From NCBI GenBank assembly GCA_965223775.1, contig OZ245021.1, positions 5,146,001-5,210,000 on the forward strand: a stretch of DNA of 64,000 nt, read 5' to 3'. Each line of letters begins with the position of its first letter. Within the stretch, counting starts at the first letter, position 1. A program made the translations under genes and the position numbers. Shown piece after piece: positions 36,563 through 44,887 of this stretch. The notes beneath the pieces are model-generated. The model was not told where the DNA came from. It searched no databases and saw only the letters and a list, made by a program, of their open reading frames with translations. This DNA is from JAJDXW01 sp965223775 (lineage in GTDB: Bacteria > Pseudomonadota > Gammaproteobacteria > HK1).

Positions 36563-36750
36563 CCGCTTCGCGGCTCGCAGGCTCGCGTGTGAATCCTCCC
36601 GCCCTCCCCACGACCGGAAAGGGCTGCCAGACTGGCAGAGTTTTGCTCCGCCGCAACGGGACCATCCCGCCGCTACCGTGGTCTACTTTTGCACCGCCGT
36701 TTGCACCGAACAACACGGTGCACGGCAGCTTTGGCGGCTCAGAGGGGGTG

Positions 36751-37146
36751 GTGAAGTCCATATCCGAATTCGTGAATCAGCGTCTCCAGGGCGCCGGGAT
36801 CTGGACCGAATCTCACGACGGGAAGGTCCGCAACATGTTCGGGATCAAGATGACCGTCGAGCCAAGCGAGGGGCGCTCCTACGTTCTCGAAGCGATGTAC
36901 TTCAGGATGGTTGTTCTGGTACCGATGATGGGGAAGATTCTGGAACCCGGGAACCTGAGCTCTCAGCAGATGGATCCCGGCGTGAATCTGGCGAGGACCT
37001 GGGCACACATGGAATTCGGACAGATGGGTAGCAAGGCCGAGCTGCTCGCCCACGTCGACAAGGTGATCGACAGGTTCATCGCAGCCTACGATCGAGCACA
37101 ACGAACCGAATCGTGCAGATGGCTGCGGGGTCCTGGCGCCAACTGA
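36751..37146 (+). CDS. Hypothetical protein
   Basis: About 131 residues from a GTG at 36751 (a second GTG is at 36748; GAGGGGG lies just upstream). VKSISEFVNQRLQGAGIWTE, then KAELLAHVDKVIDRFIAAYD. There is no family I know; composition is mixed and soluble. It begins 36 bp after the IS21 end, so it may be 5'-truncated. The next gene, a Zn-ribbon protein, follows after 47 bp. Confidence 0.45.
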   Translation: MKSISEFVNQRLQGAGIWTESHDGKVRNMFGIKMTVEPSEGRSYVLEAMYFRMVVLVPMMGKILEPGNLSSQQMDPGVNLARTWAHMEFGQMGSKAELLAHVDKVIDRFIAAYDRAQRTESCRWLRGPGAN

Positions 37147-37193
37147 ACGAGATCGTTTGAGCGCCAGCCGCCTGATCCGATGGAGGGACCGGA

Positions 37194-37375
37194 ATGCCCG
37201 ATACCCAGAAGATTGAACCAATCGAGCTCGTGTACAAGCCTGAGCATGCTCCGCGTGCGACCCGGAACGGCAACAACGCGGCCTGGATGTGCTGGTGCGG
37301 CAACCGGGAGCCGCTACTCGGAGGAGGTCATGGTGGGACAGACAAGCCGGTCGATTGCCCGAACTGCGGCTCACT
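37194..37375 (+). pseudogene. Small zinc-ribbon hypothetical protein, 3'-truncated
   Basis: Starts MPDTQKIEPIELVYKPEHAP after a GGAGGGA site. Residues about 32-60 contain two CxxC-type pairs (CWCG, CPNCGSLY), suggesting zinc binding. Homology-like sequence stops at about 37375 where TnpB sequence starts. The longer open frame beyond is GC-driven. Probably cut by insertion of the IS605-type element. Confidence 0.45.
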
Positions 37376-37801
37376 GTACCAAAGTACATCGAGACCCCGG
37401 CGAGGCACTCGTCGGACTTTTGTCCGGAGTGCGGGCACTCAAGCCCGGAGAACCGCAAGACCCAAGCGCGATTCCGGTGCCGAGAGTGCCAGCACACCGA
37501 GAACGGCGACGCCAATGCAGCGAGGAACCACCTCCTGTACGGGACATCGCCGGAACACAGGGTTGCGGTCAGACGGTCCTGGGAGGAGGCGACTCCTCCA
37601 AAACGCCAAGCTGGCGGGGGCAACCCGGTCAGGGCACCGGAGGCAAACCGGGGCAGCGCCCCGGAGCGGCAACGGGACCCCGGACTTTGGTCCACCCCGC
37701 CTCCCGAAAGGGGCTCTCCGCCCGTCCTTGGGACGGGTACACAGGGGGGCGCGTCCGAGGCAGCAGCACATGCGGAAATCAAGGCGCGTGCCATCAATTG
37801 A
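37376..37801 (+). pseudogene. tnpB: IS200/IS605-type TnpB, C-terminal remnant
   Basis: After VPKYIETPARHSSDF it reads CPECGHSSPENRKTQARFRC, then RECQHTENGDANAARNHLLY. That is the zinc finger and the last RuvC segment of TnpB (the D of the NADANAA-like motif). The tail reaches a normal stop at 37801. The N-terminal two-thirds, including the first catalytic Asp and Glu, are gone. TnpB is an RNA-guided nuclease of IS605 elements. Confidence 0.8.
37698..37761. repeat. IS605-type right-end hairpin, copy 1
   Basis: CGCCTCCCGAAAGGGGCTCT, then the perfect hairpin CCCGTCCTTGGGACGGG and a GCGCGTCCGAGGC end. It overlaps the 3' end of the tnpB remnant, where right ends and their guide-RNA scaffolds lie. 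The same block recurs at 47603-47666 with a compensated stem change. Confidence 0.7.
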
Positions 37802-37997
37802 TGGGTTTGTGCCATCTATTTCCACATCTGACAGCGTGGGTGGGGCGACAGCGCGGATCCTGGTGCTCGCCATACCGGCCCCTGCCTTGCGCTCGGCACG
37901 GCCTCGCGCGATCCGCGGCCGTCGAAGAAGATCTCGCCGACGGAGTTCCTCGCGCGTATTGACGCCGCGTTGCGAGGACGGGCCGAAGCTGATGCAC

Positions 37998-39248
37998 CTA
38001 GACGCTCTGCGCGAGGCGGCTGTAGCCGTCACGGGTCTGTGGGAGCCTCCGGCCCAGGATGCGCGACGCCACCACCGTGCGCAGGATCTGCGCCGTCCCC
38101 CCGCCGATGGTGAACATCCGGGCGTCGCGCGCCATGCGCTCGAGCGGGAGGTTTCGCGAGTAGCCGCGCGCCCCGAAGCACTGGAGCGCGTCGTTGGTAA
38201 CCTTGATCGCCATTTCCGATGCGAACACCTTGGCTTGAGCGGCCAGGGTCACGTCCGGAAAGGGAGCGGCGCTCGCCGCCGCCTTGTGAACCATGAGCCG
38301 GGCTGCCGCAATCTGGATGCTCATGTCCGCGAGCATCCATTGCAGGCCCTGGAATTCGGCGAGCGGGCGGCCAAACTGCTCGCGTTCGCCAACGTATGCG
38401 AGAGCGTGCCGATAGGCCCCGTCGGCGATACCGAGCGCCACCGTCGCCGCCCCCACCCGCTGCGAGTTGTAGACGTCCATCAGGTCCGCGAATCCGCTTC
38501 CGAAGCCGCGTGGAGGCAACACAACGTTCTCAGCCGGCACCACCATGTCCTCGAACAGCACTTCGGTCTCGGGGAGCCCGCGCATGCCCATTGCGGGCTC
38601 GCGTTTGCCGATCGTGAGTCCCGGGGTCTCGCCCCGAACCGCGATGAAGCCTCCGATCCCCTGCTCCTCGCCCTGCTCGTCGAACACCCTTGCGAACACG
38701 AGATACAGGTGCGAGACGCCGCCGCCGGTAATCCAGTGCTTCCTTCCGTTGACGACGTAGCCGTCGCCTCGCTTGTCGGCGCGAGTGGTCATTTCTCCGG
38801 CGGCACTCCCCGCTCCGGGCTCCGTGATGCAGATCGCGGGCTTGTCACCTGAGAGCACGTGGGTCGCGCCGAGCCGTTTCTGCGCCTCCGTGCCGTAGTG
38901 CATGAGAGCCGTGATCGCTCCCATGTTTGCCTCGACCACGATCCGACCGGTGACGCCGCATACTTGAGCCATCTCGTCGATGACGAGCGTCACGTCGAAA
39001 AAGCTCCGCCCCTGGCCACCGTATGCTTCGGGGATCGTCATGCCCATGAACCCGGCGGCGCGCAGCGCCTCGACGTTGTCCCACGGATACTGCTCGGTGC
39101 GGTCCACCTTCGACGCATGCGGTTCGATGCGCTCGCGCGCGAGCGCCCGGGCCCGTTCCTTCAACGCCTCCTGTTCGGGCGTCAGCCCGAACTGGGGCGC
39201 GTCGTCCAGTGGATGGTTCCGTCGTGCCAAAGAGTCATGAAGGGACAT
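37998..39248 (-). CDS. Acyl-CoA dehydrogenase
   Basis: 416 residues from the ATG at 39248, which has GGGAGGA upstream; an in-frame start 26 codons earlier does not. ICITEPGAGSAAGEMTTRAD and GYVVNGRKHWITGGGVSHLY are the first signature, REQFGRPLAEFQGLQWMLAD the second, and a DALQCFGARGYSRNLPLERM segment, with GGGTAQILRTVVASRIL, closes the FAD site. It oxidises an acyl-CoA to the enoyl-CoA, passing electrons to ETF. The acyl substrate is unknown. It is divergent from the LysR gene, which may regulate it. Confidence 0.92.
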   Translation of the reverse strand: MSLHDSLARRNHPLDDAPQFGLTPEQEALKERARALARERIEPHASKVDRTEQYPWDNVEALRAAGFMGMTIPEAYGGQGRSFFDVTLVIDEMAQVCGVTGRIVVEANMGAITALMHYGTEAQKRLGATHVLSGDKPAICITEPGAGSAAGEMTTRADKRGDGYVVNGRKHWITGGGVSHLYLVFARVFDEQGEEQGIGGFIAVRGETPGLTIGKREPAMGMRGLPETEVLFEDMVVPAENVVLPPRGFGSGFADLMDVYNSQRVGAATVALGIADGAYRHALAYVGEREQFGRPLAEFQGLQWMLADMSIQIAAARLMVHKAAASAAPFPDVTLAAQAKVFASEMAIKVTNDALQCFGARGYSRNLPLERMARDARMFTIGGGTAQILRTVVASRILGRRLPQTRDGYSRLAQSV

Positions 39249-39599
39249 TTCGCGTCCTCCCAAAGCGGAGTGGACTTCCTCGCACGCACGACCAATGGGT
39301 ACCTTTCCGGTGCCGGACCGGATCAAGACCGCAACATACGGTTCGTTGTCCGGGAGCCCTCGACGTGAGATAGTCGGAAGAGGTCATGGTCGTGTCATGG
39401 ACACGGAAGCGACCGGCTGGGCTTCCTTGCTGGGGGGCAGGCCGCGTTGCTTGTCCGGCGTGGCACAAGGGCGGGAACACCAGCAGAGTACGGGCTGCTT
39501 CCTCGTCGCCGACGGCAAGCTTGCGGATCGCGTTGCACGGCCATGCGCCGCCGCCAGGGCGCGGGGCAGCGAACGGGGAGTCGCCGACACGAGCCATTC
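39249..39599. promoter_or_regulatory. Divergent promoter region of acyl-CoA dehydrogenase and lysR
   Basis: 351 bp with no gene between divergently transcribed genes, the usual place for LysR binding sites. I could not pick out a convincing T-N11-A box or -35/-10 pair. Confidence 0.4.
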
Positions 39600-40508
39600 A
39601 TGAATTTGCGCTTCCTCAGGACCCTGGTGACGATCTCGGAACAGCCCACGTTTTCCGCTGCCAGCGAATCCCTGGGGTTGAGCCTTTCGGCCATCAGTCT
39701 CCACATCAAGGCGCTCGAGGAGGAGTTCCAGGTGAACCTCGTTGATCGCAGCCGGCGCCCGCTGGTACTCACCGATCGGGGCATCGCGGTCGTCGAACAC
39801 GCCCGGCGTATCCTTGCGATTCAAGACGAGATCCTGTCCTTGAGCTCGAGCGAATGTCTGGTTGGATCGTTGCGGGTGGGGGTGGTTCCCACCGCGCAGA
39901 TCAACCTGCTGCCTCCGGCCCTGGCTCAGCTTCGCGCGACGCATCCCCAGCTTCGGATCAACATGGTGACCGGACTCTCGGCGGAACTCGCCCAGCACGT
40001 GCGAAACCGCGAGATGGACGTTGCCATCCTCACCGAACCCGAGGAGCCGCTCGAGGGCCTTCGCGCGCGGATTGTCTGCAAGGAGCCCTACTTCGTGATC
40101 GCGCCTCCTACAGAGGAGGGCACCACCGACGCCGACCTTCTCACGTCCCACCCCTTTATCTGGTTCAACCCCAAGACCTGGGCCGGGCAGCAGATCCGGC
40201 GCATGCTCATGCGGCGGAGAATCTTTGTCCGCGACGTGATGGAGGTGAATTCGCTCGAAGCGATCGAGGCGCTGGTTCAACATGGGCTGGGAGTCTCGAT
40301 CGTTCCGAACCGGGCATGCGCTCCGCCCTTTGCAAGCGATCTCCGCGTGGTTCCGTTCGGCACCCCCCAGGAGGTGCGTACGCTCGCCATGCTGGAACGC
40401 AGCAGCAACCCCCGGGCTCGTCTTGCCGATGCGCTGCTCGAGCAGCTGCGCAGCCTCGCCGGGGGCGCCAACGCCCGGTCCGGAGAAGATTCGCCCGGGG
40501 CGCAGTGA
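39600..40508 (+). CDS. LysR-family transcriptional regulator
   Basis: 302 residues from the ATG at 39600. FLRTLVTISEQPTFSAASES then LGLSLSAISLHIKALEEEFQ is the winged helix; SLRVGVVPTAQINLLPPALA begins the effector domain. Its gene is divergent from acyl-CoA dehydrogenase and convergent with a polyamine-type ABC importer, so both are candidate targets. The effector is unknown. Upstream in-frame codons exist but the helix-turn-helix starts at this Met, as usual for the family. Confidence 0.9.
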   Translation: MNLRFLRTLVTISEQPTFSAASESLGLSLSAISLHIKALEEEFQVNLVDRSRRPLVLTDRGIAVVEHARRILAIQDEILSLSSSECLVGSLRVGVVPTAQINLLPPALAQLRATHPQLRINMVTGLSAELAQHVRNREMDVAILTEPEEPLEGLRARIVCKEPYFVIAPPTEEGTTDADLLTSHPFIWFNPKTWAGQQIRRMLMRRRIFVRDVMEVNSLEAIEALVQHGLGVSIVPNRACAPPFASDLRVVPFGTPQEVRTLAMLERSSNPRARLADALLEQLRSLAGGANARSGEDSPGAQ

Positions 40509-40525
40509 CGGGTTCCGGCCACCGC

Positions 40526-41323
40526 TCATCCGATGCCGCGACGGGCGAGATTCTTGCGACGCAGCAACTCGACGGCGACCATCAGGAGCGACGCCAGGAT
40601 TACCAGCAAGGTGGCAACGGAAAGGATGGTGGGGCGGATGTTCTCCCGCAGACCATCGAACATCTCTCGCGGCAGGGTTCGTTGAGCCGGCCCCGTGAGG
40701 AAGATCGCGGTGACCACCTCGTCGAGCGATGTCGCAAAGGCGAATAGTGCTCCGGTGATGACACCGGGCAGGATCAGAGGCAGAGTGACCTTTCTGAACG
40801 CCTGAAGCGGCGTCGCCCCGAGCCCGACGGCGGCACGGGTCAGATCGTCGTTGTAGCTCTGCAACGAGGCCGAGACGGCGATGACCACGAACGGGATGGC
40901 GAGCACCGTGTGCGACAAGGCCAATCCAAGCAGCGAGTTCGTGAGTCCGATGCGGGCGAAGAAGAAGAAGATCCCGACTGTCGAGACGATGACCGGTATC
41001 ACCATGGGCGAGATGAGCAACATGCTGATCGGCCCCTTGAACCGGATGTTCGATTTCACCAGCGCGACTGCCGCGGGAACGCCAATGACTAGCGAGAAGG
41101 CGGTGCACATCGTTCCCACGACGAAGCTGTGGCGGATGGCCCGCACCCACTTCTCGGACGTGAAGACCTCTTCGTACCACCGAAGGGAGAGCCCCTCGAG
41201 CGGATAGGTGAAGAACTGTCCGGCGTTGAACGAGAGCGGAATGATGGCAAGAAGAGGCCCGACGAGGAGCAGTAGCACGAGGGCCCCGTAAATACGGTAC
41301 AAGGAAACGTAGAGCTTGTTCAT
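40526..41323 (-). CDS. ABC importer permease (PotC-like)
   Basis: 265 residues with six membrane segments. MNKLYVSLYRIYGALVLLLL; the ABC-binding EAA loop reads RAAVGLGATPLQAFRKVTLP with the ILPGVITGALFAFATSLDEV continuation found in PotC/YdcV permeases. It follows the PotB-like gene by 5 bp. Together they form the membrane channel of a spermidine/putrescine or related importer. No ATPase gene (PotA) is found within the cluster. Confidence 0.9.
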   Translation of the reverse strand: MNKLYVSLYRIYGALVLLLLVGPLLAIIPLSFNAGQFFTYPLEGLSLRWYEEVFTSEKWVRAIRHSFVVGTMCTAFSLVIGVPAAVALVKSNIRFKGPISMLLISPMVIPVIVSTVGIFFFFARIGLTNSLLGLALSHTVLAIPFVVIAVSASLQSYNDDLTRAAVGLGATPLQAFRKVTLPLILPGVITGALFAFATSLDEVVTAIFLTGPAQRTLPREMFDGLRENIRPTILSVATLLVILASLLMVAVELLRRKNLARRGIG

Positions 41324-41328
41324 TCCCG

Positions 41329-42588
41329 CTACCCCAGCTTTACGTTGGCATGCGCCCCGAACACCAGGCGGTGCAGCGCAAAGATGACCACGGTGAGGAG
41401 GAGCAGCACGGCAGCCAGCGCGGATGCAAGGCCCCAGTTGATTATCTGGTTCGTGTAGAAGGCGATGAAGTACGCAATCATCTGGTCCGCCGGCCCTCCC
41501 ACCAGGGCGGGGGTGATGTAGTAGCCGAGCGACAGGAAGAAGACCAGCAGACACCCCGCGGAGACGCCGGGCATGGTGAGCGGAAAGTAGACCCTTCGAA
41601 ATGACGTCAGGGGATGCGCGCCGAGCGATATGGCCGCCCGCATGTAGGTCGCAGGGATCCTGATCATCGTGTTGTAGATCGGCAGGATCATGAACGGCAG
41701 CAGCACCTGGACCATCGCGACGTAAACGCCGGTTCGGTTGTAGATCATCTGCACGGGCTCGGCGAAGATCCCGAGCGAGACGAGCGCGTGGTTGACGACC
41801 CCCTCCCTTTGCAGCAGCACGATCCAGGAACTCGTGCGCACCAGGAGCGAGGTCCAGAACGGAACCAGCACGAGGATCATCAGCGCATTCGCGATGCCGG
41901 TCGGCAGGTGCGCGAGCAGGTGCGCCAGGGGGTAGGCGAGCAGGAAGCACACGGCAGTGACAACGAGAGCGAGCTTGATCGTGCGCCAGAAGATCCCGAT
42001 GAAGATCGCCTCGTCCGGTGGACGCGACACGATGTCGCCAAAGCGGTCCTGCATGAGGTCCATGGCGAAGAGCAGGTAAAAGGGCGTCACCGCCCGGGTG
42101 CTTCGCTTGACGACGGCCCAGGTCTCGGGCTCGCTCCAGCGTCTGTCGGCTGCAATGAGCGCGTCGCGGGCGGACTCCCCTTCGAGTGCCGTCGCAATGC
42201 GTGCGGTCTTGCGCATGAGCGAGCGAAAACCGACCTGGTCGAAGTTCATGCGCCTGACCGCAACCGCAAGTGCGGCGCGGTCCTGCTCGCGCGACCGTCG
42301 AAGCTCCTCGCGGAACGTCTCCATCGTCGCCTCTTCCGGGAGTTCGGCGCCGTCCCAGGTGCCGAGCGCGCTCGCCGTGCGAGGAAAGACCGAATTCGCG
42401 CTCTCGTCGTGGAAGCTGCCCGTCAACATGCCGATCATCGGGTAGACGAAGAACGTCCCGAGAAACAGGAGCGAGGGTGCGAGAAGCAATACGGCGCGGA
42501 CAAGCGCTCTGCGCCGAGCCAATCTCATGTCCCGAGACACCTTCGTCCGCGATCCGATCGCACCGACCATATCCCGAAGCACCGTCAT
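41329..42588 (-). CDS. ABC importer permease (PotB-like) with large periplasmic insert
   Basis: 419 residues from the ATG at 42588. An N-terminal membrane segment (LVRAVLLLAPSLLFLGTFFV) is followed by about 140 residues without membrane character, then six segments. The EAA loop is RAAISLGAHPLTSFRRVYFP. The long insert between the first and second membrane segments is seen in a branch of putrescine-type permeases and may contact the binding protein. Pairs with the permease downstream. Confidence 0.9.
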   Translation of the reverse strand: MTVLRDMVGAIGSRTKVSRDMRLARRRALVRAVLLLAPSLLFLGTFFVYPMIGMLTGSFHDESANSVFPRTASALGTWDGAELPEEATMETFREELRRSREQDRAALAVAVRRMNFDQVGFRSLMRKTARIATALEGESARDALIAADRRWSEPETWAVVKRSTRAVTPFYLLFAMDLMQDRFGDIVSRPPDEAIFIGIFWRTIKLALVVTAVCFLLAYPLAHLLAHLPTGIANALMILVLVPFWTSLLVRTSSWIVLLQREGVVNHALVSLGIFAEPVQMIYNRTGVYVAMVQVLLPFMILPIYNTMIRIPATYMRAAISLGAHPLTSFRRVYFPLTMPGVSAGCLLVFFLSLGYYITPALVGGPADQMIAYFIAFYTNQIINWGLASALAAVLLLLTVVIFALHRLVFGAHANVKLG

Positions 42589-42927
42589 GAAGCTCGAGGG
42601 CCTGCCTTCCGGACTCCACACGCCGGGCTTGTCTACGGGCCTGCTGCTCCGGCGTCCACATCGATCGCGGGCGAGCCCGATTGTCGCTTCGCGACGCGTG
42701 CGGCACCGGCCTCACGCGTCGGCGCCGGGCAGCTCATCGATCGATGAGCGTGCCCACGGGAGCGGCGAGATCTGTCGTGCGGGACCACCAAGCGATCTGG
42801 TCCACGCCTTGCACGTGCCTCCCCCGAGAGACCAGCTGTCCGAGGGGACTTTTCACCGCTTTCCCGGCGCCGGCGCCGGGGGCTGTCGAGGCGACACACC
42901 GTGCCCGAGCCCCCGGCGCAACCCTGT
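42589..42927. other. Gap between binding-protein and permease genes
   Basis: 339 bp on the minus-strand operon. A minus-strand frame reading GQLVSRGRHVQGVDQIAWWS is open but without family features. An ATPase gene would be expected in this operon type, and no remnant of one could be recognised here. Confidence 0.4.
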
Positions 42928-43863
42928 CTAGTCGCCGACCCACGCATTGAAGCGTTCGCTTAGTGCACCGACGTGCTCGACCCAGAAATCGGTGCCGACC
43001 TCAAGCTGCACGGCGAGGTTCGAAGGCGCGGTCGGGAGCTGGGCGATTGTCTCCGCCGAAACGAGATCGTACGCCGCCTTGCTCGCTGCGCCGTAGGGGA
43101 TGGCCCGCATCCAGTTCGCCTGGAGCTCCGGATTGCCCATGTAGGCGAGGAAGCTCATCGCGCCGCTCGTGTTGGGGCCGCCCTTCATGATGACCCAGCT
43201 GTCCATGGCATAGATGCTGCCGGGCCAGACGATCTTGAAGTTCTTGCCTTCGTCCGCGTTGACGTTCGCGACACGACCGCTGTACGCCGCTGTCATCACC
43301 ACCTCGTTTGCTGCCAGGAGCTGTTGCGGCTGGGCACCGGCCTCCCACCAGATGAGGTCGCCCCTGATGGTTTCGAGCTTGGCAAAGGCGCGATCGACGC
43401 CTTCCTCGGTCGCGAGCAAGGCATAGATGTCCTCGGTGGGAACGCCGTCGGCATACAGCGCGAATTCGAGGTTGAACTTCGGACCCTTTCGCAACGCGCG
43501 CTTGCCAGGATAGGCGCTGGTGTCGAAGAAATCCTTCCAGTTCTTCGGCCCGTCAGCGCTCAGGACGTCTCCATCATAGGCGAGCACGATGGCCCAGCCG
43601 AGGGCCCCGACGCCACACTCGTTCGCCCCGGCATCGATGTACGTGTCCCGTCCGCCGATCGCGTCCCAGTCGATGGCGACAAAGAGTCCTTCTTCGCAGC
43701 CGAGGAACAGCTCTTCGGACTCCACCTGCACGAGGTCCCAAGGAACCGAACCGCCCTGGACCTTGGCGCGCAACATTCCGACCCCTCCATTCCAGGAGTC
43801 CTCGATGATGGTGTTGCCGGTCTCGGCGGTGTATGGCTCGAAGAAGGTCTTGCGTGCCATCGC
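42928..43863 (-). pseudogene. Polyamine-type ABC importer binding protein, C-terminal part (split by IS21)
   Basis: About 311 residues, starting at KTFFEPYTAETGNTIIEDSW, then DLVQVESEELFLGCEEGLFV and SIYAMDSWVIMKGG. This is the PotD/PotF-like periplasmic fold without its signal peptide. The missing N-terminus, MNHPNTTWTLCAAAVLSLGM through ALRN, is at 47215-47354. Joining the parts and removing the shared GC gives 358 in-frame codons, stop included. The gene fed the PotB/PotC permeases downstream. Confidence 0.85.
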
Positions 43864-44043
43864 CGTTCTGAAAGAGCAGTAGATCGGCCGGAGTGAAAGT
43901 GCGGTTTTCTTCGATGGCGTTTTCTTCGAGAGGATTTTGAAGCCCATCTTCTTCGGTTCTTGATCGTGTTCTTCGTCGGGTCCGGTTGGACGGTGTGATC
44001 GTGCACGGGCGCGCCATCATCGGCGGTTGGAAGGAGGCCGCCG

Positions 44044-44595
44044 ATGAGCACTCGAAGACGGCGCAAGTGTCGCAATTGCGGGCAATTATTCCGACCCGAC
44101 CCACGCAGCGTTCGCCATCAGCGCTACTGCTCGGGGAGTGAGTGTCGTCGAGCGAGCAAGGCAGCGAGTCAACGCCGCTGGCTGTTCAAGGCGGCGAACC
44201 GGGAGTACTTCCGAGGCCCCGAGCAGGTGGACCGGGTCCGCGCCTGGCGCGCGGCGCATCCGGGCTATGCACGCAACCGCTCCCAGCGCCGGCATGCGTT
44301 ACAAGAACACTCATCGGCGCAACGCATTGATACCCATGAACAATCAGACGTCTTCGTCGCGCCCGCGCTACAAGAAGTCTCCCGTGCCCAAGCCCTTGTC
44401 CTCACGGGACTTATCGCCCATTTGACCGGCGCGGCGTTACAAGAAGACATCGCTTGTGCCTCGCGTCGGCTTCAACAATTGGCCCTCGACCTCATGCAAG
44501 GAGACCGAGATGGTGCACAAACGATTGCTGTGTCCGCAGCGTCTGCGCCGGACCCCCGAGCAGTTCAGCTGGGTGGACCACCGCCTGGTGCGTGA
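44044..44595 (+). CDS. Cys-rich accessory protein of IS21 element 2
   Basis: 183 residues. The ATG follows GGAAGGAGG. The N-terminus has a zinc-ribbon-like array CRNCGQLFRPDPRSVRHQRY with YCSGSECRRASKAASQRRWL, then REYFRGPEQVDRVRAWRAAH. These patterns recur beside some IS21-type transposases, where they may bind DNA or RNA. The C-terminal third overlaps the helper ORF in another frame and is less convincing. Function unknown. Confidence 0.6.
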   Translation: MSTRRRRKCRNCGQLFRPDPRSVRHQRYCSGSECRRASKAASQRRWLFKAANREYFRGPEQVDRVRAWRAAHPGYARNRSQRRHALQEHSSAQRIDTHEQSDVFVAPALQEVSRAQALVLTGLIAHLTGAALQEDIACASRRLQQLALDLMQGDRDGAQTIAVSAASAPDPRAVQLGGPPPGA

Positions 44596-44887
44596 ACGCC
44601 GGCTCGAGCCGTGCCCGGCCGAGGCCTGGGCGCTGTACCTGTTCCTGGTGACCGTGGCCGACGCGCAGGGCCTGAGCTACTACTCCGACGCGTCGCTCAC
44701 CGCGCGCTTGCCGCTGGACCGCGACCGCCTCGCCCACGCCCGCGACGAGCTCATCGGCGTCGGCCTCATCGCGTTCGAGCCGCCGTTGTACCAGGTCCTG
44801 TCGCTGGACCCCGGCGCCACGTCCGCGCGCGACCGCGCACCGCGCAGCTTCGCCGAGGTGCTGCGACACATCGCAGGGCAGCCATGA
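44510..44887 (+). CDS. Small accessory protein of IS21 element 2 (winged-helix-like)
   Basis: 125 residues from the ATG at 44510 with an AGGAG site just upstream. RRTPEQFSWVDHRLVRERRL, then EAWALYLFLVTVADAQGLSY and LARLPLDRDRLAHARDELIG-like text suggest a replication-initiator-type winged helix. Its stop overlaps the istA start (ATGA), so it is translated with the transposase. Function unknown. Confidence 0.6.
   Translation: MVHKRLLCPQRLRRTPEQFSWVDHRLVRERRLEPCPAEAWALYLFLVTVADAQGLSYYSDASLTARLPLDRDRLAHARDELIGVGLIAFEPPLYQVLSLDPGATSARDRAPRSFAEVLRHIAGQP

Larger units (their letters stand above)
34143..36712. mobile_element. IS21-family element 1 (inactive)
   Basis: About 2.57 kb with istA and istB on the minus strand. 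The ends carry the multiple repeats typical of the family. The left has TGTCAAGGGCGGAG and GGCGGAGCAAAACACTGCC; the right, read inward, has TGTTCGGTGCAAACGGCGG and GGCGGAGCAAAACTCTGCC. The ends are placed at TGT...ACA; no clear target duplication flanks them. istA carries a frameshift and an in-frame stop, so the element cannot move on its own. Boundaries are approximate. Confidence 0.75.

Noticed and set aside
34143..36761. One gene split by IS21 element 1 (MDFTTPSEPPKLPC on the right, KAERKEFSPVKV on the left)
   Set aside because: The two pieces do not join in frame at the estimated IS ends, and no target duplication was found to fix the join.
37194..38852. A 552-codon zinc-ribbon protein
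   Set aside because: Only the first 60 codons look real; beyond 37375 the frame overlaps the TnpB remnant and then runs antisense to the acyl-CoA dehydrogenase.
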